DNA from: a bacterium | GTDB taxonomy: Bacteria > Sysuimicrobiota > Sysuimicrobiia > Sysuimicrobiales > Segetimicrobiaceae | Direction: 5' to 3' | Length of the DNA: 64,000 nucleotides | NCBI GenBank assembly: GCA_035691305.1 | Contig: DASSJF010000027.1 | Span: forward strand, 1-64,000 | Part shown: piece by piece, positions 1-8,829 of the stretch | Position numbering within the stretch: position 1 is the first letter of the stretch | Layout of the letters: each line of letters begins with the position of its first letter | The notes under the pieces: model-generated | What the model saw: only the letters and a program-made list of their open reading frames with translations | Told to the model about the DNA's origin: nothing | The model's database searches: none | Program-made: the position numbers and the translations under genes

Positions 1-46
1 ACGCTCCGCAGGCTTGAAGCGCGGTGACAAGCTGGTCGCGGCTCAT
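1..46 (-). CDS. 5' end of an unidentified CDS (partial)
   Basis: An ATG at 46 on the minus strand opens a frame that runs off the window edge. Its first residues read MSRDQLVTALQACGA. A strong Shine-Dalgarno (GGAGGCAG, about 4 bases upstream) decides the start. It is the next gene downstream of yraN. In other bacteria this place often holds comM/yifB or dprA, but 15 residues are too few to assign a family. Confidence 0.5.
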   Translation of the reverse strand, partial: MSRDQLVTALQACGA

Positions 47-169
47 TCGGCTGCCTCCAGTGGTGCGTTCGTTGCGACGGCGAGATGCTGCGACGACGTC
101 CGGTCCGATTACAATTTCAGGGGTGCCGCTCGAGCGTGCTGGTTCTTGGGAGGGTCCGGAAAGTCCTGC

Positions 170-544
170 TCAGCCTCGAAACGCGTCCCGCAGCACTTCG
201 AGGCGGTCCGGCCGGCCGGCCGGATCCAGCCACACCTCCACGACGTCGAAGCGGCAGGTACGGTCGCCGCGGCCCGTGCGTGCGAGGTAACGCGCCGCCA
301 GGGCGAGCAGCGCCCGCTGCTTCCGCGCCGTCACGGCCTCCGCAGGGGTGCCGAACTCCGCGCCGCGGCGGGCCTTGACCTCCACGAACACGATGTCCCC
401 GCCGTGCTCGCAGACGAGGTCGATCTCGCCGCGTCCCACTCGAAGATTGCGGGCCACGACGCGGTACCCGCGTGCGGTAAGCGCCTGCGCCGCCGCGGCT
501 TCGCCGGCGCGGCCTCGTGTCCGCCGATCGGTGCCGGGTGCCAC
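170..544 (-). CDS. yraN: YraN family protein (UPF0102, nuclease-fold)
   Basis: A 124-residue protein with the hallmark of UPF0102/YraN: GEIDLV near residue 39, then VFVEVKAR near residue 53. This is the E/D-ExK arrangement of the restriction-endonuclease-like fold. The length is typical. No biochemical role is firmly established for the family; a DNA or recombination-intermediate role is usually assumed. It lies 12 bases downstream of rnhB, the usual neighbour, so co-transcription is likely. It is probably cytoplasmic, with no signal peptide or membrane segment. Confidence 0.9.
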   Translation of the reverse strand: MAPGTDRRTRGRAGEAAAAQALTARGYRVVARNLRVGRGEIDLVCEHGGDIVFVEVKARRGAEFGTPAEAVTARKQRALLALAARYLARTGRGDRTCRFDVVEVWLDPAGRPDRLEVLRDAFRG

Positions 545-556
545 GCCGCCGCTCCG

Positions 557-1366
557 CTACGTCGCGCTAACGGGTTCCAGCTCGAAGAGCGCGAGCTGCC
601 GCTCCGGCAGGAACGCGCGGCGGTGCATCGGCGAAGGGCCGTACCGGTCGAGGGCGGCCAGGTGCTCCGCGGTCGCGTAGCCCTTGTGGCGCGCGAACCC
701 GTACTCGGGATACTGCAGATCGAGCTCCAGCATGAGGCGGTCCCGCGCGACCTTCGCCACGACCGACGCCGCGGCGATGCACGCGCAGGTCGCGTCACCC
801 TTGACGATCGCGGTCTGCGCAAATCCGTTCGGCAGCACGTGCCGCCCGTCGATCAGCAGAAATCCCGGCGGCGGCGCGAGCTGGGTGACCGCCCGCTGCA
901 TCGCCAGGCGCGTGGCGCCCAGGATGTTCCAGCGGTCGATTTCGGCGACGGATGCCTCGCCGATTCCGATGCCCTCGGCGCATGCCTGAATCTCGGCGAT
1001 CAGCGCCTCGCGCTCTTCCCGCCGGAGCTGTTTGCTGTCGTTGAGGCCCCGGATCGGCGGCGACGGCCGCAACACGACCGCGGCCGCGACGACGGGGCCG
1101 GCAAGCGGGCCGCAGCCGACCTCGTCGATCCCGGCCACGACCTGACCGATCCGCAGCCGCCGGCGCTCCTCGCGGTAGAGCGCGCGTAGCCGCGCCGCCT
1201 CGGCGCGCGCCTCCGCCGCGGCGCGACGGGCGCGCCCGACCAGTTTGCGGACCATGGCGCGCCGGTCGCGCCCGAGCGCGCGAATCAGAGACGCCGGTGG
1301 GATGCGGTAGCGATCGACAAGTTCGAGGATCTCGGCCGCCGTGAGGCGGCGGAGATCTACGCGCAC
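557..1366 (-). CDS. rnhB: Ribonuclease HII
   Basis: A 269-residue RNase HII, which removes RNA from RNA-DNA hybrids and single ribonucleotides misincorporated in DNA. The four acidic active-site residues are visible: D81 and E82 in GIDEVGCGP, D173 in LLIDGRH, and D191 in the KGDATCACIAAASVVAK block. The first ~75 residues are an arginine-rich helical N-terminal extension, as in the Bacillus-type RnhB rather than the shorter proteobacterial form. The gene sits between lepB and yraN at the end of the ribosome/SRP gene cluster. Confidence 0.95.
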   Translation of the reverse strand: MRVDLRRLTAAEILELVDRYRIPPASLIRALGRDRRAMVRKLVGRARRAAAEARAEAARLRALYREERRRLRIGQVVAGIDEVGCGPLAGPVVAAAVVLRPSPPIRGLNDSKQLRREEREALIAEIQACAEGIGIGEASVAEIDRWNILGATRLAMQRAVTQLAPPPGFLLIDGRHVLPNGFAQTAIVKGDATCACIAAASVVAKVARDRLMLELDLQYPEYGFARHKGYATAEHLAALDRYGPSPMHRRAFLPERQLALFELEPVSAT

Positions 1367-1402
1367 GAACGGTCTCCGTGCGGTGCGGTCAGGGCCGGCC
1401 GG

Positions 1403-2011
1403 TCAGTGAACGAATCCGATCCGCTGCGGCGGCCAGTAGATGAAGATCGCCTTTCCGATGATGTTGGCACGGGGTACATATCCGAAGAACCGGCTGTCCT
1501 CGCTGTTGTTGCGATTGTCGCCGAGGACGAAGTACTCGCCCTGCGGCACCGCCACGGGTCCGTAGTTTCCGAAATCCGGCTTGATCGTGTACCCCTTCTC
1601 GGAAATACGTTGGCCGCTGATGTAGACAACGCCTTCTTTGAGCTGCGCCCGATCACCCGGCAGTCCCATCACGCGCTTGACGAAGTCCCGCTGCGGGTTC
1701 AGCGGATACCGGAACACGATTACGTCGCCGCGCTGGATCGGCTCGAAGCGGTACAAGAACTTCGCCACCAGGATGCGGTCGTTGATCATGAGCGTCGGCT
1801 CCATCGACCCGGACGGAATGTAGAAGGCCTGGACGACAAACGTGATGATGACGAGGCTGAGAACCGCCGCGAAGATGCAGGCGTCCAGCGTTTCGACGAT
1901 CGACGTCCGGACGACGGGCGGAATGGAGTAGGCCCGCTTGACGATGATCCGTGACGCGACCAGTAAAGCCGACACCCCCAGAATCATCGTGGGGATGCTG
2001 AGCGATGCCAC
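1403..2011 (-). CDS. lepB: Signal peptidase I
   Basis: A 202-residue type I signal peptidase that cleaves Sec and Tat signal peptides on the outer face of the membrane. The catalytic serine is S69 in IPSGSMEPT and the general base lysine is K112 in DFVKRVMGLPGD. The GDNR box is at residues 164-167. Hydrophobic segments at about 5-20 and 43-62 give a two-helix membrane anchor. The gene starts 2 bases after the end of rplS and ends 36 bases before rnhB, so it is part of the same run of genes. Confidence 0.95.
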   Translation of the reverse strand: MASLSIPTMILGVSALLVASRIIVKRAYSIPPVVRTSIVETLDACIFAAVLSLVIITFVVQAFYIPSGSMEPTLMINDRILVAKFLYRFEPIQRGDVIVFRYPLNPQRDFVKRVMGLPGDRAQLKEGVVYISGQRISEKGYTIKPDFGNYGPVAVPQGEYFVLGDNRNNSEDSRFFGYVPRANIIGKAIFIYWPPQRIGFVH

Positions 2012-2013
2012 GC

Positions 2014-2355
2014 CTAGCGCTTCTCCTTGATCCGGCTCTCCCGTCCGATCTTTTCCCGGAGATAGAACAGCTTCGCCCGGCGAACGCGGCCCTTGCGGAG
2101 GATCTCGATCTTCTCGATGCGGGGGGAGTGCAGCGGGAACGTCCGCTCGACGCCGACGCCGTGCGAAATCCGGCGCACCGTGAACGCGGCGCGCAACCCG
2201 CCGCCCCGGCGGCCGATCACCGTTCCCTCGAACGCCTGCAGGCGGTCCCGCCCGCCTTCGGCGACCTTCATGTGGACGCGCACCGTATCGCCGGCGGCGA
2301 ACGGCGGCAGCGCCGACTTCATCTGCTGGCGTTCGATTGCGACGAGCCTCTCCAT
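2014..2355 (-). CDS. rplS: 50S ribosomal protein L19
   Basis: A 113-residue bL19, located at the 30S-50S interface. The family core is present: [23 protein letters not shown], and a C-terminal [19 protein letters not shown]. The ATG at 2355 ([11 protein letters not shown]) was chosen because homology begins there. The same frame stays open upstream into trmD, but that extension is not L19-like. A consensus -10 element lies about 95 bases upstream, so rplS-lepB-rnhB may have their own promoter besides read-through from trmD. Confidence 0.96.
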   Translation of the reverse strand: MERLVAIERQQMKSALPPFAAGDTVRVHMKVAEGGRDRLQAFEGTVIGRRGGGLRAAFTVRRISHGVGVERTFPLHSPRIEKIEILRKGRVRRAKLFYLREKIGRESRIKEKR

Positions 2356-2448
2356 GACGTAAACGCCCCCCGCGCGCGGGCCCCTCCGTGGATCGGACGA
2401 GGTAAGCGAATCCGGCGGTCGGACCGGAGCCCAGGAAAGTGACAGCGC

Positions 2449-2478
2449 ATTATAGCACGCGCGCGCGACGGACGTCAG
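2449..2478 (-). promoter_or_regulatory. Sigma-A-type promoter upstream of rplS
   Basis: The minus strand reads TATAAT at 2454-2449, with CTGACG at 2478-2473 as a -35 element 18 bases away. The -35 overlaps the trmD stop codon. It lies in the 119-base trmD-rplS gap, the only sizeable gap in this part of the cluster. Confidence 0.6.
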
Positions 2479-3251
2479 CCCCTGCCGCCGCGCCGGCGCG
2501 CGTCCCGTTCCTGCTCCCCCCGCAGGTCGCGCAGTAGCGCGCGGGCCTCGTCGTCGAGCGCAGCCCGCTCGAGCAGGTCGGGCCGGCGGGCGAGCGTGCG
2601 CCGCAGCGCCTCCCGGCGCCGCCAGCGACGAATCTCCTCGTGGTGCCCGCTCAACAGCACCTCCGGCACCGCGTGGCCTTCCAGGTCCGCCGGGCGCGTG
2701 TAGTGCGGGCAGTCGAGCAGGCCGTCGGAGAACGAGTCCTCGCGCACCGACGCCTCCTCGCCCACCACGCCCGGCACGAGCCGGCCGACCGCTTCGACGA
2801 TCACCATCGCCGGCAGCTCGCCGCCGCTCAGCACGTAGTCGCCGATGCTGACCTCCTCCGCCCCGAGGATCTCGGCGACACGCTCGTCGACGCCCTCGTA
2901 GCGGCCGCACAGCACCGTGAGCTGCGGGGCGGCGGCGAGTGAGCGGACCCAGGCCTGCGTGAACGGCCGGCCCTGCGGGCTGGTCAGCAGCACCGGCCCC
3001 GGCGCGCCCGCGGCCTGCCGGATCACCTCGACGGCGCGCAGGAACGGCTCCGCCTTCATCACCATGCCCGCGCCGCCGCCGTAGGGCGGTTCGTCCACGG
3101 TCCGATGCCGGTCGTCGGCAAACCGCCGGAGGTCCCAGACGGCAACGTCGAGCAGCCCGCGCGCGCGGCCGCGGCCGAGCACGCCGGCGTCGAGCGGACC
3201 CGGAAACACCTCCGGAAAGATCGTCACCACGTCGATGCGCATCAGGACCAC
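2475..3251 (-). CDS. trmD: tRNA (guanine37-N1)-methyltransferase
   Basis: A 258-residue SPOUT methyltransferase that makes m1G37 in tRNAs reading CNN-type codons, preventing +1 frameshifts. Diagnostic blocks are [11 protein letters not shown] at the N-terminus, [21 protein letters not shown] and the knot sequence [14 protein letters not shown], followed by [10 protein letters not shown]. The start (MVLMRID) overlaps the end of rimM by 10 bases; the ATG three codons later is an alternative. The rimM-trmD pair is a nearly universal neighbourhood. Confidence 0.96.
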   Translation of the reverse strand: MVLMRIDVVTIFPEVFPGPLDAGVLGRGRARGLLDVAVWDLRRFADDRHRTVDEPPYGGGAGMVMKAEPFLRAVEVIRQAAGAPGPVLLTSPQGRPFTQAWVRSLAAAPQLTVLCGRYEGVDERVAEILGAEEVSIGDYVLSGGELPAMVIVEAVGRLVPGVVGEEASVREDSFSDGLLDCPHYTRPADLEGHAVPEVLLSGHHEEIRRWRRREALRRTLARRPDLLERAALDDEARALLRDLRGEQERDARRRGGRG

Positions 3252-3730
3252 TCCGGCGGCCGCACCACGATCTCGCCCGCCTCCAAATCGATGGACTCGA
3301 TCACGCCTTCGACCGCGGGAAAGAGCGTCTCCGCCCCGCCGGGACCGCGCACGACATAGACGTCGTTGCTGCCGGTCCGCAGCACGTCGACGACTTCGCC
3401 GAGGACGTCCCCGGACGGCGTGCGCGCGCGCAGGCCGACGATCTGGAACACGTAGAACTGTCCCGGCGGCAGCGGCACCGCGTCGGCGGCGGGCACTTCG
3501 ATCGTCGCGCCGCGGAGCGAGGCTGCCGCCTCGGGGGTCTCCACCCCCGCGAGTTTCATGACGACAAACCGGCCGGACGCCTCCGCGGCTTCGACCGCGA
3601 CGGTGCGGACCCGGCTGCCCTGCACGAGAACGACCTCGCGCAGGCGGAGCAGCCGCTCGGGGAAATCCGTAACCGGCAGCACGCGCACCTCGCCGCGCAC
3701 GCCGTGCGGCCGCGTGACCTCGCCCACCAC
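3242..3730 (-). CDS. rimM: Ribosome maturation factor RimM
   Basis: A 162-residue RimM, which binds S19 and helps mature the 30S head. The N-terminal domain shows [15 protein letters not shown] and the C-terminal PRC-barrel part shows [13 protein letters not shown] and [15 protein letters not shown]. The start is taken at a GTG (3730), which reads MVGEV. The family usually begins MxVGxI, so a start a few codons earlier cannot be excluded. Its gene neighbours are ylqD upstream and trmD downstream, as in Bacillus. Confidence 0.93.
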   Translation of the reverse strand: MVGEVTRPHGVRGEVRVLPVTDFPERLLRLREVVLVQGSRVRTVAVEAAEASGRFVVMKLAGVETPEAAASLRGATIEVPAADAVPLPPGQFYVFQIVGLRARTPSGDVLGEVVDVLRTGSNDVYVVRGPGGAETLFPAVEGVIESIDLEAGEIVVRPPEWS

Positions 3731-3770
3731 GATGAGCCCATCGCGCCCCGTCTGGCGCAGGCCGGCGCTC

Positions 3771-4232
3771 CTAGCCGCCGGGCGTGATGATGCCCGACGG
3801 CGAGGCCGCCGCCGTCCCGGCCGGCGCGCCTTCGCGGATTTCCATCACGATCCCGTCCTTCACGACGATCTCGGCCCGCGAGATCTTATCGAAGAGGTTG
3901 TCCCCGACGGACAGCTCCGCGATGCCCTCGATCGTCCCCTGCGTGAACTCGTCGTTGAGTTTGAGCTCCTGGGCCTCGCGCAGCCGCGCCGTCAGCTCGG
4001 CGCGCGCCGCGTCCTGGCGCGCGCGCTCGATCTCGAGCTGCTGCCGGACGGCGCGGGACTGCGGCGAGACCTGCCGCTCGAGGTCGAACCGCCGCGCCTG
4101 CACGTCGATCTGCTGGACCACCGCCTCGGTCCGCTTGATCGCGTCCTCGAGGTCGGCGATGTAGAGCCGCTTGAAACTCTCGGTCACGATCGTCTTGATG
4201 ACGATCGGCCGCTGCACGGTAATCGTTGGCAT
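3771..4232 (-). CDS. ylqD: YlqD family protein
   Basis: A 153-residue protein at the exact Bacillus ylqD position, between the KH protein and rimM. It starts MPTITVQRPIVIKTIVTE. A long charged helix at about 25-95 (coiled-coil-like, rich in E, R, Q, A) is followed by a short beta-rich end with VGDNLFDKISRAEIVVKDGIV. This layout fits the YlqD family, which has no proven function. There is no signal peptide. Assignment rests on synteny plus architecture. Confidence 0.8.
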   Translation of the reverse strand: MPTITVQRPIVIKTIVTESFKRLYIADLEDAIKRTEAVVQQIDVQARRFDLERQVSPQSRAVRQQLEIERARQDAARAELTARLREAQELKLNDEFTQGTIEGIAELSVGDNLFDKISRAEIVVKDGIVMEIREGAPAGTAAASPSGIITPGG

Positions 4233-4333
4233 GCCCGTCCTCCTCCGTCCCCCACCCGTCTTCGCGGGGACCTCCAGCCGCCTCCGCGGCCTTTACCGCC
4301 GGGCCTCCGGCGGCTTCGCGCCTCTTGCCGGCC

Positions 4334-4567
4334 CTAGGGCCGCAGGACCTCCACGTTCACGCGCTTGCCGCTGCCCGTCGCCGCGGCGCGCGCCAGCGTG
4401 CGAATCGCCTTGATGATGCGGCCGCCGCGCCCGATCAGCTTGCCGACGTCGTCCGCCGCGACGCGGACCTCGATCGTGGCCGTCTGGGGCCCGTCGACCA
4501 CGTCTACGACGACGGCGTCGGGATGATCGACGAGCGACCGCGCCACCAGCTCGACGAGGGCCTTCAC
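4334..4567 (-). CDS. khpA: KH-domain RNA-binding protein (YlqC/KhpA)
   Basis: A 77-residue single KH domain protein of the YlqC/KhpA family, which binds RNA and works with KhpB (Jag) in other Gram-positives. The signature GKLIGRGGRIIKAIRTL lies at about residues 42-58. The GTG start at 4567 overlaps the rpsP stop (GTGA), showing translational coupling. A longer open frame upstream runs out of phase through rpsP and was discarded. Confidence 0.92.
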   Translation of the reverse strand: MKALVELVARSLVDHPDAVVVDVVDGPQTATIEVRVAADDVGKLIGRGGRIIKAIRTLARAAATGSGKRVNVEVLRP

Positions 4568-4842
4568 CGCGGCGCCTTCGCCCGGCTCTCCTCCCACTGG
4601 CGGAGAACGCCGGTCTTTTCGAGGATGACGCGGGCGGCATCCGACGGCCGGGCCCCCTTGCGCAGCCACGCCAGCACTTTTTCCGTGTTCACCTGCATCG
4701 TCGACGGGTCGGTCCGCGGATTGTAGTAGCCCACGTTGTCGAGATACTTGCCGCTGCGCGGGCTGTGGGAATCCGCGACCACCAACCGGTAGAACGGCTG
4801 GCCCTTGGCCCCCCGCCGCGTCAGCCGGATCTTGACGCTCAT
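4564..4842 (-). CDS. rpsP: 30S ribosomal protein S16
   Basis: A 92-residue bS16, an assembly protein of the 30S body. It begins MSVKIRLTRRGAKGQPFYRL, with VVADSHSPRSGKYLDNVGYYNP and KVLAWLRKGARPSDAA as family blocks. It sits 40 bases downstream of ffh, the common ffh-rpsP order, and overlaps the KH gene by 4 bases. Confidence 0.97.
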   Translation of the reverse strand: MSVKIRLTRRGAKGQPFYRLVVADSHSPRSGKYLDNVGYYNPRTDPSTMQVNTEKVLAWLRKGARPSDAARVILEKTGVLRQWEESRAKAPR

Positions 4843-4882
4843 ACTGTCTCTCCCTCCTCATCCTTGTTTGTCACGTGATTTG

Positions 4883-6232
4883 TCACGGCTCCAGCGACGT
4901 CGGCAGCTTGCCGAGCCTGCCGGCGCGCTTCCCCATGCTCTCGATCTGCTTGAGCATCTTCTTCGCGTCCGCGAACTGGCGCAGCAGGCGGTTGACGTCC
5001 TGCACGGACGCGCCGCTGCCCCGCGCGATGCGGCGCCGCCGGCTGCCGTCGATCACCTCGGGGTGCCGACGCTCCCCGGGCGTCATCGAGTTGATCATCG
5101 CCTCGATGCGCCCGAGGGCGCGCTCGTCGAACTCCGCGCCGCCCGACAGCCCGGCGCGCTTCGCGTTGAAGCCCGGGATCATCGCCATGATCTGGTCGAT
5201 CGGGCCCATTGCGCGGACCTGTCGCAGCTGCTTCGTAAAGTCTTCCAGCGTGAATTCGGCGCGGCGCAGCTTGCGCTCCATCTCGCGCGCCTCGTCCGCG
5301 GTCACCTGCTCCTGCGCCTTTTCGATTAGGGTCAGCACGTCGCCCATGCCCAGGATGCGCGAGGCCATCCGGTCCGGATGAAACGGTTCGAGCGCCTCGA
5401 GCCGCTCGCCCGTGCCGACGAAGAAGATCGGCACCCCGAGAGCGGCCACCACCGAGAGCGCGGCGCCGCCGCGCGCGTCGCCGTCGAGCTTGGTGAGAAT
5501 CACGCCGTCGAGCGGCACCGCCCGGTGGAAGCCTTCCGCCATCCGCACCGCGTCCTGTCCCGCCATCGCATCGAGCACGAGCAGCGTGTAGTGCGGCGCG
5601 ACCGTCGTCCGAAGCCGTACGAGCTCCGCGACGAGCTCGTCGTCGACGTGCAGGCGGCCGGCGCTGTCGACGATGAGCGTGTCGGCGAGACTGTCGCGGC
5701 ACACATCGAGCGCGCGCTTCGCCGCCGCGACGGCGTCCTCGCCCGCCGCCGGGGAGACGACGGCGACGCCCGCGCGCTGGCCCACGATCTCCAGCTGGCG
5801 CACCGCCGCCGGGCGCGATAGGTCGGCCGCCGCGAGCACGGGCGTGCGTCCCCGCTTTTTGAGGTGCAGGGCGAGCTTGCCGGCCGTGGTGGTCTTGCCC
5901 GTGCCGTGCAGACCCGCCAGCAGGATCACGGTCGGCGGTTGCGGCGCCGGGACCAGCCCACGGTGGGCGCCGCCGAGCAGCCGGGCGAGTTCGGCGTGCA
6001 CGATCTGCACGACCTGCTGGCCCGGCGTCAGGCTCTTCCAGACCTGCTCGCCGACGGCCGCCTCGCGCACGCGCGCGACGAAGTCCCGCGCGACTTTCAC
6101 ATTGACGTCCGCCTCGAGCAGCACGAGCCGGATCTCGCGCAGCGCCTGGTCGACATCCCCTTCGGAGAGCGCACCGCGGCCGCGGAGGCGGTTCAGAAGC
6201 CCGCCGAGTCTGGTCTGCAACTGCTCAAACAT
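4883..6232 (-). CDS. ffh: Signal recognition particle protein Ffh
   Basis: A 449-residue SRP GTPase that binds signal sequences and 4.5S RNA and targets ribosomes to FtsY. The NG domain carries GLHGTGKTTTAGK (about residue 107), DSAGR, and TKLDGDARGGAAL. The M domain has GMGDVLTLIEKAQ and the RNA-binding region with PEVIDGSRRRRIARGSG. The ATG at 6232 (MFEQLQTRL) matches the family start; an in-frame GTG five codons earlier is possible. It overlaps the upstream methyltransferase gene by 8 bases. The C-terminal tail after the M domain is short and lacks a long Met/Gly tail. Confidence 0.96.
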   Translation of the reverse strand: MFEQLQTRLGGLLNRLRGRGALSEGDVDQALREIRLVLLEADVNVKVARDFVARVREAAVGEQVWKSLTPGQQVVQIVHAELARLLGGAHRGLVPAPQPPTVILLAGLHGTGKTTTAGKLALHLKKRGRTPVLAAADLSRPAAVRQLEIVGQRAGVAVVSPAAGEDAVAAAKRALDVCRDSLADTLIVDSAGRLHVDDELVAELVRLRTTVAPHYTLLVLDAMAGQDAVRMAEGFHRAVPLDGVILTKLDGDARGGAALSVVAALGVPIFFVGTGERLEALEPFHPDRMASRILGMGDVLTLIEKAQEQVTADEAREMERKLRRAEFTLEDFTKQLRQVRAMGPIDQIMAMIPGFNAKRAGLSGGAEFDERALGRIEAMINSMTPGERRHPEVIDGSRRRRIARGSGASVQDVNRLLRQFADAKKMLKQIESMGKRAGRLGKLPTSLEP

Positions 6233-6926
6233 CGTCTGCGACACCACCCGCGCCGTGATCGTCGCCGGAGGTCACATCGACCCCGGTGGAGTCGGAGCCC
6301 TCGTAGACGCGAAACCCTCCGCCGCGCTCCACCTCGTGCACGCGCCCGAACACCTCGCCCATGCAGCGCGCGAGCGTCCGCGCGCCCTGGCTGGTGCGCG
6401 CGACGAGGTAGAAGCGGCCGCCCGGCGCGAGGTGCGCGTGGGCCTCTTCGAGGAGTCGCCGCACCGCCGCGCGGCCGGCCCGGATCGGCGGGTTCAAGAG
6501 AATCAGGTCGAACCGGTCGTCGTCGACCGGCGCGCAGCCGTCGCCCGTACGCGCCTCCGCGTTGGCGAGACGGTTGTCGCGGATGTTCGCCTGCGCCAGC
6601 GCCGTCGCGCGCGGATTGATGTCGACGAGCCGAACCCGTGCCCGCGGCGCACGCGCCGCCATCACGATCCCGAGCGCCCCGTAGCCGCACCCGAGATCGA
6701 GGATCGTTCGGGCGCCGCGCGGATCCACCGCGTCCAGCAGGAGCCGCGTGCCGCGGTCGACCCCCCCGCGCGAAAAGACACCGGCCGCGGTCCGAAACCG
6801 GAACTCCCGGTCCCCGTCCCCGAAACGGATCGTACGCTCGCGTATCGGCGCCGGCGGCGAGGGCGTGAAGTAGTGCGACGCCGGCGCTTCCCGCCGGCCG
6901 GTCCCGGTCCCGCCGGGCGGCGCCAT
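6225..6926 (-). CDS. Class I SAM methyltransferase, RsmC/YbxB-like
   Basis: A 233-residue SAM-dependent methyltransferase. Motif I is ILDLGCGYGALGIVMA, and the catalytic LLNPPIRAG (NPPx) block is typical of N-methylating enzymes acting on RNA bases. The closest named families are RsmC (16S G1207) and Bacillus YbxB; the substrate cannot be fixed from sequence. The ATG at 6926 overlaps the ylxM stop by one base (TAATG), and its end overlaps ffh, so it is inserted between ylxM and ffh, which are usually adjacent. Confidence 0.85.
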   Translation of the reverse strand: MAPPGGTGTGRREAPASHYFTPSPPAPIRERTIRFGDGDREFRFRTAAGVFSRGGVDRGTRLLLDAVDPRGARTILDLGCGYGALGIVMAARAPRARVRLVDINPRATALAQANIRDNRLANAEARTGDGCAPVDDDRFDLILLNPPIRAGRAAVRRLLEEAHAHLAPGGRFYLVARTSQGARTLARCMGEVFGRVHEVERGGGFRVYEGSDSTGVDVTSGDDHGAGGVADDV

Positions 6927-7333
6927 TACATCACCTCGCGCAGCGCCCGCAGCGCGCGCATGAGCGGCCCGGTCTCCGCACCCGCCGCGGTGAGGCGCGC
7001 GGCGGCCCGCTCGACCGCCTCGAGCCGGCCCGCGACGCCGTCGTGGCGCGCGCGGCCGTCGCGCGCGAGGACCCGCAGCCGCTCTTCGAGATGCCGCATC
7101 TCGCGCACCGCCCGGCGCAGGCCGTCGAATACCGCCTGCCGGCTGACGCGGAGACGTCCCGCGATCTCGCCGAGCGACAGATCCTCGTGGTAGTACATCC
7201 GGACGAGCCTCTGCTGTCGCACCGTCAGGAGACCGGCGTAGGCGTCGAACAGCCGGATCACCGCGGTGCGGTCGGCGAGGCTGCGGGCGCGTCCCGCGGC
7301 ACGCGGAGCGGACAACATCTTCTGTAAAGGCAT
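6926..7333 (-). CDS. ylxM: YlxM/p13-like helix-turn-helix protein
   Basis: A 135-residue protein of the YlxM/p13 family (sigma-70 region-4-like fold), encoded next to ffh in many Gram-positives and thought to modulate SRP. The match is LFDAYAGLLTVRQQRLVRMYY, then LSLGEIAGRLRVSRQAVFDGLRRA, which is the helix-turn-helix. The C-terminal third is an Ala/Arg-rich helix longer than in Bacillus. A Shine-Dalgarno AAGGA lies just upstream and an extended -10 promoter about 15 bases upstream. Confidence 0.88.
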   Translation of the reverse strand: MPLQKMLSAPRAAGRARSLADRTAVIRLFDAYAGLLTVRQQRLVRMYYHEDLSLGEIAGRLRVSRQAVFDGLRRAVREMRHLEERLRVLARDGRARHDGVAGRLEAVERAAARLTAAGAETGPLMRALRALREVM

Positions 7334-7346
7334 AATCCTTGACGCA

Positions 7347-7355
7347 AGTATACCA
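7347..7355 (-). promoter_or_regulatory. Extended -10 promoter element for ylxM operon
   Basis: On the minus strand TGGTATACT gives a TGn extended -10 with TATACT at 7352-7347, 13 bases before the ylxM start. No good -35 hexamer is seen, as is common for extended -10 promoters. It would drive ylxM, the methyltransferase, ffh and the ribosomal genes. Confidence 0.5.
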
Positions 7356-7381
7356 CAGACGGCGGCGGGACGAGCGGGCTG

Positions 7382-8788
7382 CTACGCCAGGACGCTCCGT
7401 TCGCGCCGCATCGGGCTCGCGCTCCACCGCAGACCGCGCACGGCGCCCGCGCGGTCTGTTTCAAACACGACCGTCTCGCCGACGTTCCCGCCGCCCGGGC
7501 CGTCGACGATCTTGAAACGGTCGGGGCCGATCGTCTCGAGCTCGCTCGCGTCTTGAAGGGGACGCTCGTTGTCGGGCCGGTAGGCGAAGAGACGGTCGCC
7601 GATCAGGACGACGTCGAGGTCCAGCCACCGCGCGGTATACCGTCCCACGTACCGCCGCAGCGCCGTCCGGCGGGACGGCCGGCCCGGCCGTCGTTCGATC
7701 CGCTTGAGACACTGGTGGATCGTGTGAAAGGCGCCGAGCAGCAACGGCTTCCCGTGCATGTCGATGACGTTGGTCAGCACCGTCACACCGATGCGGCGGT
7801 CCATGTCCATGCCGATGGCCGTGGAGAATCCCTGAAACCCGCCGCCGTGGCCGACGATGGAGGCGCCGTCGAGCGGCCAGATCGCAAACCCCAGGCCGTA
7901 CTGCCCGTCGTCCGTGGGCAGGCCCTGCGGCTGCTGCATCTCCCGCTTGCTGAGATCCGCGAGCAGCCGGCCGCTGCCCGGAAAGTGTGCCGACATGTAG
8001 GCGCACAGATCCGCGGCCGTCGACACGAGTCCGGCCGCCGGCCGAAACGCGTTGGCGTCGGGGTTGGCGAACGTCTCGCGGCGGCGGCCGGGATATTCTC
8101 TCCCATAGCCGGCGGCGAGCGTCTTCAACACCCCGGGCGTGATCGCGAAACCCGTTTGGCGCAGACCAAGCGGCGCGACGATGTGCGCGCGGACGTAGTC
8201 GTCGAAGGCCTGTCCGCTCGCCGCGGCGACAACCTCGCCGAGCACCGCGTAGCCCACGTTGGAATACTTCCAGCGCTCGAGCGGGGCCAGGACGGCGAGT
8301 CCGTTCCGCGCGCGGGTCCGGAGTTCGTCCCGCGTCGGGAACCGATCGGTCACCCAGTGCGGTGTGCCGTCCCGCTCGACGCCCGCCGTGTGGGACATGA
8401 GCTGGCGGACCGTAAAGGGCGCCGCCGGTCCGTTTCCGGAGCGGATCCAGGGCACGTAGCGCTCCACCCGCTCGTCGAGCCGCACGGCGCCGCGCTCCGC
8501 CAACTGCATCACCGCCGTGGCGGTGAACGTTTTCGAGATCGAGGCGATGCGGTAGCCGGTCGTTTCGCTCGCGCGCCGGCGGGCCGCCTCGTCCGCGTAG
8601 CCGTAGCCGCGCGCGAAAACCGGCGCGTCCCCGTGGACGACACCGACGCTCAGTCCCGGGATCCGGCGTCGAACGCGCTGATACCCCAGCCATGCGTCGA
8701 TGATCGCCACAGCATCACGGAGCCAGCCGTCGGGGCGGCCGGACGCGGAATCCCTCGACCGGGGCGATCGCGCGGGGCGCGAGCTCAT
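7382..8788 (-). CDS. Serine beta-lactamase-like hydrolase (class C fold)
   Basis: A 468-residue member of the beta-lactamase/esterase EstB superfamily. The nucleophile motif SxxK is S83-ISK86 and the second motif is YSN at 175-177 (WKYSNVGY). A GHGGGF sequence stands where the KTG-like box is expected. The last ~130 residues form an extra C-terminal domain often seen in such proteins. No clear signal peptide is visible, so a cytoplasmic esterase or peptidase role is as likely as beta-lactam hydrolysis. It interrupts the usual ftsY-ylxM neighbourhood. The ATG at 8788 has only a weak ribosome binding site. Confidence 0.8.
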   Translation of the reverse strand: MSSRPARSPRSRDSASGRPDGWLRDAVAIIDAWLGYQRVRRRIPGLSVGVVHGDAPVFARGYGYADEAARRRASETTGYRIASISKTFTATAVMQLAERGAVRLDERVERYVPWIRSGNGPAAPFTVRQLMSHTAGVERDGTPHWVTDRFPTRDELRTRARNGLAVLAPLERWKYSNVGYAVLGEVVAAASGQAFDDYVRAHIVAPLGLRQTGFAITPGVLKTLAAGYGREYPGRRRETFANPDANAFRPAAGLVSTAADLCAYMSAHFPGSGRLLADLSKREMQQPQGLPTDDGQYGLGFAIWPLDGASIVGHGGGFQGFSTAIGMDMDRRIGVTVLTNVIDMHGKPLLLGAFHTIHQCLKRIERRPGRPSRRTALRRYVGRYTARWLDLDVVLIGDRLFAYRPDNERPLQDASELETIGPDRFKIVDGPGGGNVGETVVFETDRAGAVRGLRWSASPMRRERSVLA

Positions 8789-8829
8789 CAACCGAAACAG
8801 TACACTACCGCCGGCCGCACCCCCTCCGG

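Noticed and set aside
2356-2910. N-terminal extension of the rplS frame through trmD
   Set aside because: The extension has no L19 similarity, lies on top of trmD in another phase, and the ATG at 2355 matches the family start.
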